Source of the DNA: a virus
IMG/VR virus record: IMGVR_UViG_3300005537_000022
Span: 1-64,000 of that record
DNA length: 64,000 nucleotides
Strand: one strand, 5' to 3'
The first letter of the stretch is position 1, and every line of letters begins with the position of its first letter. Below are positions 48,328 through 56,313 of this stretch, in pieces. The notes under the pieces are model-generated. The model did no database searches. It was not told the DNA's origin and saw nothing but the letters and a program-made list of their open reading frames with translations. The position numbers and the translations under genes were made by a program.

Positions 48328-48771
48328 TCAGGCGGACTTGTCCGCCGGGGCCTTCCGCCGCGGTGCGGGCTTGTCCGCAGGCTCGGCGTCGCCTGCGGCG
48401 TCACCTGGCTGCCCCGCGGCGGGACTGGCGGCGGCGCGAAGCTCGGCAAGCTCCCGGCGCAGCTCGGCAAGCTCGGCCGCCAGGTCCGCCGGGGCGCCCG
48501 CGCCATGCGCCTGCTTGCTCAGCTGTACCAGCTCGGACACGGCGGCGTACAGCACGGCCGGGTCCCGGTGCCGCTGCTCGGCTTCCTGGTGCATGCGCTC
48601 GGCGCGCATTTCCTCGTCTTCCCACATCCGCTTCTTGCGGACGTGCTGGCGCAGCAGCCGGTCCGACAGGTCGTCCGGGAAGGTGAACCCGCCGTCGCCG
48701 TCCGGCTCGAACCGGCCGTATTCCGGGTCCTCGTGCGCGATCGCGCCAATGCGCGAGTACAGCCTGGCCAT
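48328..48771 (-). CDS. head region protein with coiled coil, 147 aa
   Basis: DPEYGRFEPDGDGGFTFPDD then a charged helix (RKKRMWEDEEMRAERMHQEA) and a heptad helix (DLAAELAELRRELAELRAAA), ending in a Lys/Pro-rich tail. AAGGAG precedes ATG 48771. Probably a head-tail joining or capsid accessory protein. Confidence 0.6.
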   Translation of the reverse strand: MARLYSRIGAIAHEDPEYGRFEPDGDGGFTFPDDLSDRLLRQHVRKKRMWEDEEMRAERMHQEAEQRHRDPAVLYAAVSELVQLSKQAHGAGAPADLAAELAELRRELAELRAAASPAAGQPGDAAGDAEPADKPAPRRKAPADKSA

Positions 48772-48792
48772 GCCTGGCGCTCCTTTGAACAC

Positions 48793-48838
48793 GCCGGAAG
48801 CCCGGGAGGCGGAGCAGAATCCCCCCGGGGCTTCCGGC
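48793..48838. terminator. long hairpin downstream of the capsid gene
   Basis: GCCGGAAGCCCGGG (48793-48806) pairs with CCCCGGGGCTTCCGGC (48823-48838). It lies just after the major capsid gene in transcription. Without a T-run it may attenuate or protect the capsid mRNA 3' end. Confidence 0.5.
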
Positions 48839-48901
48839 ACGGGCGTTTGAGCCGCGATGCCGCGGCGGTGCTTTTCGGTGCAGTCGGCCGGTTACGTTCG
48901 G

Positions 48902-50404
48902 TTAGCCCACGTTCTGGAGCACGGACATGGCGAGCGGGGCGCGGTTCACGAAGGCGCCGTTGCACCTCAGCTCCGTCTCGCGGCGCGGGCCGCCGCCGGC
49001 CGTGTTCGCGATCCGGGAGGCGGCGTACTCGAACTGCGTCATGTCCCGCAGCGCCCGGTAGGCGAGCACCGAGGAAATGTTGGCCTGCGGGAACGGAACG
49101 CGGTCGCTGCGCGCGATGATCGTGCCCGGGGGCACCGACACGTGGACCTCGATCGGCACGGGAATGCCGCCCGCGGGGGCGTTGAGCACGTGCCCGACCC
49201 GGCCGCCGGCCACGACGTCGACACGGCCGTTCTTGTCGGTGTTGAGGAACGTCGTCGCCGAGTTGCTGCCCAGGATCAGGTTGGCTATCTCCTGCGCTTG
49301 GGCCGCGTTCACCATGATCGCGGTCGGGGAGACCTTGATCGACTGCCACAGCGCCAGGAACAGGTACTGCTCGATCTCGGTGACGGTGCCGCCGGTCAGG
49401 GTGAGGGCGGCCCCGTTGAGGCTCGTGTTGATCGACGGGTTAGCAGTGCCGGTGCCGGTGGTGACCCACTGGCCGGTGGCGTTGTAGTCGCCGGACAGGG
49501 TGGCGAGCAGGCCGTCCATGTCCGCGGCGTTCGCCGACCCGTTGTCGGCGCCGCTGTTGAAGGTCGGGACCGTGTTCGCGATGCCCTTCCAGCCGGTCGA
49601 CAGGTCCGGGACGGTGATGGCGGACGGGAGCGCCTGATTCGAGGTGATGACCTTGGTCATCGTGACCGCGTTGGTGGTCGTGGTCGTGTAGTAGTACCAG
49701 GTCGTGCCGTTGCTGGACTGGAACCAGTCGTAGCAGACCGCGCCGCGTACGCTGGCCACCGAGGCGGTGATCGAGTTCGTCGTCCCGGACCCGAACGTGG
49801 TGCTGCTGCTGTTGCCCTGGCTGTTGCCCGAGCCGTAGTAGTACCCGCTGCCAGTCCGGGCCGCAACGCCGACGTACACCTGGACGGCGCCGATGGTGCC
49901 GCCTGTGCCGACCTGGGTGAGCGACGGCGCCGCCGGCTGGACCAGCGCGAACGACTGCGCGCCGATGAACTTGCGGTCCTTCGCGATCAGCATCTGGTTG
50001 ACCAGGTTGAACGTCGCGACCGCGAAGGGGTCCGCGTATCCCAGGGCGAGATCGTAGGAGTCCTGGGTGACGATGGTGTCGAACGACAGCACCTTGTATG
50101 CGGCCTGGAAGTCCTGCTCGCTGAAGACCAGCTCGGAGCCGGCGTAGTCGAACGGGGTGGCCGGGTCGGGCTGGGCGGCGTTGGTGTTGAGGATCGCCCG
50201 CCAGACGGCGTACTTGTTTCCGTCCTGGCTCTTCTCCGTCGGGATCATGTCGAAGAACGGGGTGACGACCGGGACCTGGGAGACCAGGCCGGACAGGTCG
50301 TAGGACGTGATTCCGGTGGCAGTGGTGATGCCGGTGGTCTGCGCCTTGGCGATATCCGCCATGGCCGCGAGGGTCTCCTCGGAGATCTCCTGCTGCGTGG
50401 GCAC
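48902..50404 (-). CDS. major capsid protein, 500 aa
   Basis: Large protein in the place of the capsid gene after protease and scaffold. It contains SYDLSGLVSQVPVVTPFFDM, AAYKVLSFDTIVTQDSYDLA and a C-terminal MTQFEYAASRIANTAGG, fitting an HK97-type fold. A Gly/Ser/Thr-rich middle with YYYTTTTT could be a surface insertion domain. GTG 50404 with GGAGG 4 bases before. A hairpin-rich leader precedes it. Confidence 0.8.
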   Translation of the reverse strand: MPTQQEISEETLAAMADIAKAQTTGITTATGITSYDLSGLVSQVPVVTPFFDMIPTEKSQDGNKYAVWRAILNTNAAQPDPATPFDYAGSELVFSEQDFQAAYKVLSFDTIVTQDSYDLALGYADPFAVATFNLVNQMLIAKDRKFIGAQSFALVQPAAPSLTQVGTGGTIGAVQVYVGVAARTGSGYYYGSGNSQGNSSSTTFGSGTTNSITASVASVRGAVCYDWFQSSNGTTWYYYTTTTTNAVTMTKVITSNQALPSAITVPDLSTGWKGIANTVPTFNSGADNGSANAADMDGLLATLSGDYNATGQWVTTGTGTANPSINTSLNGAALTLTGGTVTEIEQYLFLALWQSIKVSPTAIMVNAAQAQEIANLILGSNSATTFLNTDKNGRVDVVAGGRVGHVLNAPAGGIPVPIEVHVSVPPGTIIARSDRVPFPQANISSVLAYRALRDMTQFEYAASRIANTAGGGPRRETELRCNGAFVNRAPLAMSVLQNVG

Positions 50405-50416
50405 GATGCCTCCTTC

Positions 50417-50459
50417 CGGGGGGCATGCGAAAGCCCCCGGAGCGGTGCTCACGGGGGCT
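50417..50459 (-). promoter_or_regulatory. alternative hairpins in the capsid gene leader
   Basis: AGCCCCCG (50432-50439) can pair with CGGGGGCT (50452-50459), giving a terminator-like hairpin followed on the minus strand by TTTC. The same GCCCCCGG (50433-50440) can instead pair with CCGGGGGGC (50417-50425) close to the ribosome site. The two are mutually exclusive, as in attenuators. Confidence 0.45.
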
Positions 50460-50481
50460 GGTTCGGTCTTAGGGCGGAGCG

Positions 50482-52500
50482 CTACCGGCGGGCGCCGTGG
50501 ATGGCCTCAAGGTGCGTGATGGCCGACCGGTTCAGCTCGGCCGCGATCCGGTTGGCCTCGGCGGGGTCCGCCGTGTACATGCGCTGCTTCATCTCCCTGG
50601 CCTTGGCCACGTCGATGAGGGGCGCCGCCCCGTGGTCCTGTCCGCGAAGCTGGCTCGCCGGGGGGACCTGCCCGTTCGTGAATACCTTCGGCGCGGCGGG
50701 CGTCTCCTCCACCTTCGCGATGCGGGCCTCCAGCTCCCCGACCTTCGCGAGCGCCCCGGCGACGTCGGCCTGCTTGGCCACGTCCTGTGCCGGGGGCATC
50801 GCGCCGAGCGCTGCTGCCACTGCCTTCGCGACGGCGCTCTCGAGCGCGCCTTCCGTCACCGTGATCACGCCTGTGCCCGCGGCCTTCCCGACCGCGTCGG
50901 CGGGGGTTCCCGCGTCGGCCGGGGGCTGCGGGGTCATGTCGCCGGCATCCGGGGCGGCGTCCTGCGCCCCGTCGCCGTCCGTGCCGTCCGCGGCGGGCTT
51001 GCCGCCCGCGCCGGTGACCGGCTGGATCGCGTCGGGGTCGACGATGCCGATGAGGTCGCCGTCCTGGTCGAACACGGCCTGCATCGCCTTCTTCTCCCCG
51101 TCGCCGTCGGCCTTCGCGACGCGGAGCGCGATCGACTCCGTGTCGGTGACGCCGACGAGGCGCCGGCCCTGGTCGTAGACGAGGGTGAGCGCGGCCTTGA
51201 CGACCTGGCGCCCGGGGACGTCGCCGGGGAGCGCCGCGGCGGAGCCGGCCGCCACGGGCTCGCCCGGGGCGGCGTCGCGGGCCTGCCCGGCGGGGGATGC
51301 GGTCTCCTTGGCGACGTCCGCCGCCTTGGTCTCGGGCACGGTGCCCTCCTTCTCCTTGGCGACCGGCTCTGCGGCCTGGGGTGCGGACGGGAGGCTCGCG
51401 AGCACGTCGCCGAGGGCCTGCGCGGCGTCCCGGATCTTCGTCTCGTTGCTGGCGGACAGGACGCGGCCGGACTTGGCGACGGCCGCCAGTCCCTCGGCGG
51501 CGTCAAGGTGCGCGGTATCGAACCCGGCGAGCGCCTTGCACATCTCCGCCATCTCCGCGCCGATCTCCGCCTCGGCCTGCTCCCCGGCGGCGAACACCGC
51601 GAGGTTCCCGATGGCGTAGTCGATGGCGCAGGCGGCGTCCTCAAGGCTGAACGCGTTCTCCGCGTCGGACGGGTCGGCGGAGGCGGCTTCGAGCATTTCC
51701 CGCTCGGCGAGCATGCACAGGGCGTTCTTCGCGCGGGCGAGGATGCCCGCCCACTTCTGGGCGGTCGCCGCGTCGATCGCCTCCCACGCCGGGGAACCGG
51801 GGTCGGTCGGGTCGCCCGGGACGTCCATCTCGTCATCGGGGGCGGCGAGAGGAGTCGTCGGGTCCATGCCGTCGATGCCCTCGTCGAGGACGACGGCGTC
51901 CCCGGCCATGTCCATTACGTCCTTGCTCACCGCGTACGGCACGCCGGCCTCCTTGGAAACCTTCTTCTCGCCGAACCTCCGCTGGGCGGCTTCGACCTTG
52001 GGCTTCGCCTTGTCGCCGAACTTCGCGCCCTGGGCGATGCGGGCGGCGGCGTTGTCCGCGTGGGCCTTGTCGTGGATGGCGAAGTGCCGCAGCGAGCGCG
52101 GGGTCGTCTTGCCCTCGGCGTCCTTCTTGCCGCCCGGTTCGATGTAGGCGAATGCCGAGTCGGGCAAGTCGTTGAGGCTCTTCGTGCTCATGTCGGCCTT
52201 GGCGACGGAACCGGCTGGGTCCGCCTCGCGTACGCTCGCGGCGTGGATGAACGCGGCCATCGCCGCCGGGGAGCCCTTGATGACGATCCCGTTCGGCAAG
52301 GTCGTTTCCCCCGCCTCGGCTACGGCTGGCACGGGGGCCTCCTCGATGAGGTCGCGGACGAAATCAGGCTCGAGAAGACCGCCGCCTTCCGTGCCCTTCA
52401 TGACGAGCCACTCATCGACGCCGTGCGCCGGAGCGCTCACCAGGTCGGCGCGCGGCAGGTCGGCGTCGAACAGGCCCGTGAACTCCTCGTCGTCATCCAT
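50482..52500 (-). CDS. scaffold-type protein with DUF6582-like domain, 672 aa
   Basis: Residues about 105-175 (LPDSAFAYIEPGGKKDAEG ... GKTTPRSLRHFAIHDKAHAD) match the DUF6582 pattern. The rest is acidic, helical and low complexity, with two related units VYDQGRRLVGVTDTE and VFDQDGDLIGIVDPD. Between protease and capsid genes, it is probably the scaffold removed during maturation. Confidence 0.65.
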   Translation of the reverse strand: MDDDEEFTGLFDADLPRADLVSAPAHGVDEWLVMKGTEGGGLLEPDFVRDLIEEAPVPAVAEAGETTLPNGIVIKGSPAAMAAFIHAASVREADPAGSVAKADMSTKSLNDLPDSAFAYIEPGGKKDAEGKTTPRSLRHFAIHDKAHADNAAARIAQGAKFGDKAKPKVEAAQRRFGEKKVSKEAGVPYAVSKDVMDMAGDAVVLDEGIDGMDPTTPLAAPDDEMDVPGDPTDPGSPAWEAIDAATAQKWAGILARAKNALCMLAEREMLEAASADPSDAENAFSLEDAACAIDYAIGNLAVFAAGEQAEAEIGAEMAEMCKALAGFDTAHLDAAEGLAAVAKSGRVLSASNETKIRDAAQALGDVLASLPSAPQAAEPVAKEKEGTVPETKAADVAKETASPAGQARDAAPGEPVAAGSAAALPGDVPGRQVVKAALTLVYDQGRRLVGVTDTESIALRVAKADGDGEKKAMQAVFDQDGDLIGIVDPDAIQPVTGAGGKPAADGTDGDGAQDAAPDAGDMTPQPPADAGTPADAVGKAAGTGVITVTEGALESAVAKAVAAALGAMPPAQDVAKQADVAGALAKVGELEARIAKVEETPAAPKVFTNGQVPPASQLRGQDHGAAPLIDVAKAREMKQRMYTADPAEANRIAAELNRSAITHLEAIHGARR

Positions 52501-52519
52501 CAGCGACCGCCTTGCCTGC

Positions 52520-53038
52520 TCATGCCGTCTCGATCCGGCGGCGGGCCGCCCGGCCCTGCGGGGAGAAGCCGTTCACGCGCCGGGATTTCGCCAGGCTCCA
52601 CGCGTACTCGTCGCAGATCCCGCCGATCAGCCATGCCATGCCGGACTTGATCACCAGGCCGCTGGGCTGCTCCCAGTCCGGCCCCCGGTAGATGTAGTTC
52701 TCGGTGACCGTCATGTGGCCGAGGGTGCCGTCCAGGTGGGCGATGCCGATCTGGCCGCCGCCGGGAAGGAAACTCCAGCAGGCTTTCTCAAGCTCGTCGG
52801 GGGTGAAGGTGTCCCGGCCGCCGTCCTGGCCCTTGCGGATGCGCGGGTCGGGGCCCGCCTGGTAGGCCAGCCCGAGGAGGAAGCGCTTCTCGTCGCCGGA
52901 CTTGGCCACGGGAAGCGCCTGCCGGACCACGCCCCGCCGTACCGGGGCCGGGAGCTGGCGGGCGGCGTCCTCGGCGAGGATCTTTCGGATCTCCGCCCGC
53001 AGCGTGTCCGGGTCGATGTTCACCAGCACGGCCACCAC
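52520..53038 (-). CDS. XkdF-like capsid maturation protease, 172 aa
   Basis: YIYRGPDWEQPSGLVIKSGM, WLIGGICDEYAWSLAKSRRV and NGFSPQGRA follow the order in XkdF-family putative phage serine proteases, with His in GIAHLDGTLGH. It lies upstream of the scaffold and capsid genes. GTG starts are ambiguous over the first 5 codons. Confidence 0.7.
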   Translation of the reverse strand: MVAVLVNIDPDTLRAEIRKILAEDAARQLPAPVRRGVVRQALPVAKSGDEKRFLLGLAYQAGPDPRIRKGQDGGRDTFTPDELEKACWSFLPGGGQIGIAHLDGTLGHMTVTENYIYRGPDWEQPSGLVIKSGMAWLIGGICDEYAWSLAKSRRVNGFSPQGRAARRRIETA

Positions 53039-53049
53039 GTCACCTCCGC

Positions 53050-53055
53050 GAGAAT
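53050..53055 (+). promoter_or_regulatory. -10-like hexamer, leaderless moron promoter
   Basis: GAGAAT with a 6-base spacer (GAGCGT) before GTG 53062; RNA would start on the G of GTG. The hexamer lies 12 bases from the protease start on the other strand. Confidence 0.5.
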
Positions 53056-53061
53056 GAGCGT

Positions 53062-53526
53062 GTGAGCGAAGACATCCACCGGGAAGGGCGAAGGCCGGTG
53101 AGCGGGCGAGACGAGCTGGTCCCGTGGCTGCGGCAGCGAATCCGCGAGCGCCGCTACCTTGCCGGGCGGGCCATCGAGCTGGGCAACGCGGCCGTGTGGG
53201 AAGAGACGAGCAGCGGCGTCCTCGTTACCGGCGAGCCGACCGAGGCTGACGCCTGGCACGGCACCTGGGCGATGGGCGACTCGTCGCTAGCCCGGCTGAT
53301 GGAAGCCAACGACCCGAGGGACACGATCGCCCGGTGCGAGTCCGAGCTTGCGGTCCTTGACCTGCACGACGCCGAGCCGCTTGAGACGGACCTGCCTGAC
53401 GGCGACTACCGGGTCCGGCAGGTCTGCACTCGGTGTGATGACGGCTACTGGCCTTGCCGTACCGTCCGCCTGCTCGGCTACGGGTACCGCTGGCAGCCCG
53501 GCTACAGGGAGGAGTGGAAGCCGTGA
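53062..53526 (+). CDS. DUF6221-like protein, 154 aa
   Basis: ELVPWLRQRIRERRYLA, NDPRDTIARCESELAVLDLH and a C-terminus with CTRCDDGYWPC...GYRWQPGYREEWKP are the features I know of DUF6221. Cys pairs suggest metal binding. Second member in this window, again first or second gene of a rightward island. Confidence 0.75.
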   Translation: MSEDIHREGRRPVSGRDELVPWLRQRIRERRYLAGRAIELGNAAVWEETSSGVLVTGEPTEADAWHGTWAMGDSSLARLMEANDPRDTIARCESELAVLDLHDAEPLETDLPDGDYRVRQVCTRCDDGYWPCRTVRLLGYGYRWQPGYREEWKP

Positions 53527-53708
53527 GCGAAGACGACTGTTACGACGGCTTCCTGCCGGCACTCGCGCGAGTGGGCGACGACGTGACGCTGACGTGGGAG
53601 ATTGTCAGCCGCGTCCTTTACGAGATGCGGAACGCCGAGAACGCGTACGGGCCGGGCGGCCCGTTGCCGGCTCGGCGGCTGGGGCGGCCAGGTGCCCGCC
53701 TCGCCTGA
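53523..53708 (+). CDS. small protein overlapping an antisense gene, 61 aa
   Basis: VSEDDCYDGFLPALARVGDD and LTWEIVSRVLYEMRNAENA look coding; GTG overlaps the previous stop by 4 bases. The last 30 codons run through the end of the leftward gene 53618-53995, and that part is of low complexity. Either C-terminus may have been extended by read-through after rearrangement. Confidence 0.45.
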   Translation: MSEDDCYDGFLPALARVGDDVTLTWEIVSRVLYEMRNAENAYGPGGPLPARRLGRPGARLA

Positions 53709-53995
53709 TCTGCCAGTACGCGGATGACGCGCTCACTGAATGCCTCGTCGTCCTCCGGCTTCGCGACGGCCAGCCCTTCCCCTATGACGACGAGCACGCG
53801 GAACGGGAGGCCCTGCGCGTCAAGGACCTGCTGGTAGCAGTCGGCCTGGCCGGGCGTCCAGTCCGTGACCCGGATGACCAGCGTCTCGCCCGGCTTCACG
53901 ACGGCGTGCCCGGCGATCACCTCGATGATCCGGTCGCGGAGTGCTTCCTCGTCGATCTCGGGGACGAGTTTCACGTGCATGGCCGCGTCAGCCAT
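53618..53995 (-). CDS. hypothetical protein, 125 aa
   Basis: MADAAMHVKLVPEIDEEALR, then GETLVIRVTDWTPGQADCYQ and VVIGEGLAVAKP, a small alpha/beta protein. A GGAGAGGG ribosome site precedes ATG 53995. Its last 91 bases overlap the rightward gene at 53523. Function unknown. Confidence 0.6.
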   Translation of the reverse strand: MADAAMHVKLVPEIDEEALRDRIIEVIAGHAVVKPGETLVIRVTDWTPGQADCYQQVLDAQGLPFRVLVVIGEGLAVAKPEDDEAFSERVIRVLADQARRAPGRPSRRAGNGPPGPYAFSAFRIS

Positions 53996-54443
53996 GACCC
54001 TCTCCCAGAGCGCCGATCTCGGCTGCGGCACGGGCCCGGACCCGCATCTCGCCGACGAGGAACGGGAACGTGGCCGTCCGGAACCCGCCGCCGTCCGGCA
54101 CCGGCTCGCCGAACAGCGGCTCGCCGTCCTCGTCCGTCAGCATGGTCAGGTCGGCGGTGACGAGCGCCTCGGCATTCGCGCGGATCGTGATGTCAGTGCA
54201 GGTCTTGATCTGCGCGCCCGACACGGCGTCGGTGACCGTCAGCAGGCAGCCGGCCATGACGTTGTACGGGCTGCCGGCGTTCACCGGGGCCGGCCATTCG
54301 ATGATGATCACGCCCCGGTACGGTGCGGCTTCCCGCTCCTGCCTCGCGCCCTCAGCGGGAACGCGCAGGACCGTCAGGCCCTCGGGCACCGCGAAGCCGC
54401 CGTCGCCGACGGGGCATGGGCTGTCGTCGCTCAAGCTGCGCAC
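53988..54443 (-). CDS. hypothetical protein, 151 aa
   Basis: Contains YRGVIIIEWPAPVNAGSPYN and TDITIRANAEALVTADLTML, beta-rich, with similarity to a common actinophage protein in which 'DITIHA.a..i.A.lT.l.d' recurs. GTG 54443 with GGGGA ahead. Overlaps both neighbours. Function unknown. Confidence 0.6.
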   Translation of the reverse strand: MRSLSDDSPCPVGDGGFAVPEGLTVLRVPAEGARQEREAAPYRGVIIIEWPAPVNAGSPYNVMAGCLLTVTDAVSGAQIKTCTDITIRANAEALVTADLTMLTDEDGEPLFGEPVPDGGGFRTATFPFLVGEMRVRARAAAEIGALGEGHG

Positions 54444-54865
54444 TCCCCGGTAATCGTCACGCCGCCGCCGAATACCGCCGGCCGGCTTTTGGTTGCCGTC
54501 GCCCACGAGACAAGCCCCACCGCCTCGTCGGCTCGCTTTTCGTCGGCCACCGCCATGTACCGGGCGCGGCCGGCGTCCCCCTGGCAAGAGGCGAATGTCC
54601 AGATGCCGGCTTCCCACAGGAGCCTGGCGTCGGCATGGATTCCCAGGTCCACCCACGCGACGCGACCGCCGGCTATCAGCAGTTCCTGCCGGTGGCGGGC
54701 CCCCGCCCAGAGGTACCCGGCCCCGCGCTTATGGGCCGCGCCCCCAGGGCAGTCGCACTGGACGAAGCCGGAGTGGAGCCCGGCCCAGGGCGTCGGGTAC
54801 ATCAGCGCCCCGTAGCACTTAACGCACCCGGCGTTGAGAACACGGGGCATCAGGCGCTCGTTCAC
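54431..54865 (-). CDS. hypothetical protein with Cys motifs, 144 aa
   Basis: CVKCYG and CDCPGG near the N-terminus, then LGIHADARLLWEAGIWTFAS and CQGD, a pattern found in phage and bacterial proteins of unknown role. GTG 54865 is divergent from the rightward gene at 54902; only 36 bases separate them. Confidence 0.6.
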   Translation of the reverse strand: MNERLMPRVLNAGCVKCYGALMYPTPWAGLHSGFVQCDCPGGAAHKRGAGYLWAGARHRQELLIAGGRVAWVDLGIHADARLLWEAGIWTFASCQGDAGRARYMAVADEKRADEAVGLVSWATATKSRPAVFGGGVTITGECAA

Positions 54866-54888
54866 GCCTGCTCGCCGCGTTCGCCAGG

Positions 54889-54894
54889 GATGAT
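54889..54894 (+). promoter_or_regulatory. -10-like hexamer, near-leaderless moron promoter
   Basis: GATGAT with a 7-base spacer before ATG 54902 places the RNA start one base before the A. It lies in the 36-base gap between divergent genes and begins an island of four rightward genes together with the promoter at 55800. Confidence 0.5.
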
Positions 54895-54901
54895 GGCCGG
54901 C

Positions 54902-55234
54902 ATGACCCCTTCCGAGTACGTCCACCCCGAGTCCGGCCGCCTCTACCGGGAGGGCGACCCCGCGCACCATTTCGCCCTGCTCGCCGCAGGGCTCGCAAGG
55001 GAATGCGAGACATTCCTCCGCCACTACAACGAGCGGCTCAAGAACGCGGACTACCTGGCCCAGTACCATGAATGGCCGTCCGATCCCGGCAGCATCGCAC
55101 GGTCCATGGCTCACACCATCGAGGCGCTCGACAAGGCGTACACGGCCATCACGGTCGACCGGGACCTGCACCTGTTCGGGCTCGGGAGGCAGGACGAGGA
55201 GTGGCACCGCAAGTACGGGAGACTTGAGGAGTGA
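54902..55234 (+). CDS. rightward moron-type protein, 110 aa
   Basis: MTPSEYVHPESGRLYREGDP then a helical region (CETFLRHYNERLKNADYLAQ). No known motif. First of three coupled rightward genes between the MuF gene and the leftward gene at 54431. Confidence 0.6.
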   Translation: MTPSEYVHPESGRLYREGDPAHHFALLAAGLARECETFLRHYNERLKNADYLAQYHEWPSDPGSIARSMAHTIEALDKAYTAITVDRDLHLFGLGRQDEEWHRKYGRLEE

Positions 55235-55551
55235 CTGATCCCCAGGCGGCGGGCGTGTACGGGCCGCCACGCCGGCCAGAGCTCAACCGGCGGTTCCCCG
55301 CCTGCGCCTGGATCGCCCGCAGGCTCCTGGCCGAGGTGTACGGCTGCCAGCCCGGGGACCTGATTCCCGGCGAAGACGAGCTGCTCGCGCACGCCCGCAC
55401 GGTCATCGCGGCCGAGAAGGAAGCGGAGCGGACGCGACGCGGCCTTTTCAGGGTTGTCGGCGGCAAAGCGCAGTACGCGGTCGCCATGGTGCAGGAAATC
55501 GGCGGCATCTTCGACCGGGCCGATGCCGACGAAAAGGGCAGCGGGGAGTGA
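55231..55551 (+). CDS. hypothetical protein, 106 aa
   Basis: GVYGPPRRPELNRRFPACAW then a long basic-acidic helix. GTG overlaps the previous stop by 4 bases. No motif recognised. Confidence 0.55.
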   Translation: MTDPQAAGVYGPPRRPELNRRFPACAWIARRLLAEVYGCQPGDLIPGEDELLAHARTVIAAEKEAERTRRGLFRVVGGKAQYAVAMVQEIGGIFDRADADEKGSGE

Positions 55552-55555
55552 GCAC

Positions 55556-55804
55556 GTGAACGAGGCCGCCGGCGAGACGCCGGGCGGCGATGAGACCGTC
55601 TTCGGCGTCCCTCTGCTGGCCCTGGTGCGCAGCTTCCGGAGCGACCCGCTCGCCGCGAAGGCGTTCCTCGCCGCCGAGGGCTACCTGCTGGCCGTCGAGC
55701 GGCTGAAGACGGACCCCGGCGTGACCCTGGAGGAGGCCGCCGCGCTCAAGGCCGGCATCCACGGCACCGCCGGGGACCCTGGGCACGCGCCGCATCCGGG
55801 ATAA
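55556..55804 (+). CDS. small hypothetical protein, 82 aa
   Basis: GTG 55556 with GGGGAG ahead. VFGVPLLALVRSFRSDPLAA and AEGYLLAVERLKTDPGVTLE suggest an all-helical protein. Its end lies over the promoter of the next gene. Function unknown. Confidence 0.55.
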   Translation: MNEAAGETPGGDETVFGVPLLALVRSFRSDPLAAKAFLAAEGYLLAVERLKTDPGVTLEEAAALKAGIHGTAGDPGHAPHPG

Positions 55805-55805
55805 T
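55800..55805 (+). promoter_or_regulatory. -10 hexamer GATAAT, near-leaderless promoter
   Basis: GATAAT, five of six bases of the consensus, with a 7-base spacer before ATG 55813. RNA would start at 55812, one base before the ATG. It overlaps the stop of the previous gene. This is the clearest of the six. Confidence 0.6.
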
Positions 55806-55812
55806 CGCAGGC

Positions 55813-56313
55813 ATGACCGACAGTCCCGCAGAGATCCCCGCCGCCTTCAGCGGGCGGGTGAACGGCTCCCTGACTTCCGCGCAGCAGACCGCCGAGAACA
55901 CGGCCCGGATCGCCGCCCTGGTCGCCCAGATCCCCCAGGCGATCGGGATGATGCTCGCCCAGGTGGCCCGCGCCATACCCTCGGGCCACCTGTGCGCCAC
56001 GTGCCTGGCGAACAGGATCGCCTGGGAAGTGGCGAACCGTTCCCACGTCGAGGCGGCTATCGCCGGCGCGCGGGCGGCGCACGGGCTCGCTGAAGGGGAC
56101 CCGGTGCCGCCGGGGTTCGACCCGGCCCCGTTCCTGCCGGCGGACCTGCGGCCCGGCGCGGTGCGCGGCATGCCGCCGCTCACGGCCGCCATCACCACGG
56201 TCGCCGGGACCGACACCTGCTCCGAGCACATTCCCGGCCGGGCCGGGGGCCGGACGCTGCTGGTCGCCTCCGGGGCGCTGTCCCCGTCGGGGATGGCGCG
56301 CTTCGGCACCTAG
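55813..56313 (+). CDS. rightward moron-type protein, 166 aa
   Basis: Helical N-terminus (AENTARIAALVAQIPQAIGM), CATC metal-type pair near residue 61, and Pro/Gly-rich C-terminal half. Its end overlaps the MuF stop by 4 bases. Function unknown; the promoter position suggests leaderless, independent expression. Confidence 0.6.
   Translation: MTDSPAEIPAAFSGRVNGSLTSAQQTAENTARIAALVAQIPQAIGMMLAQVARAIPSGHLCATCLANRIAWEVANRSHVEAAIAGARAAHGLAEGDPVPPGFDPAPFLPADLRPGAVRGMPPLTAAITTVAGTDTCSEHIPGRAGGRTLLVASGALSPSGMARFGT

Noticed and set aside
50497-52650. Long rightward ORF opposite the scaffold gene
   Set aside because: Typical GC-rich antisense frame with Arg/Gly/Leu composition; no ribosome site or motif.
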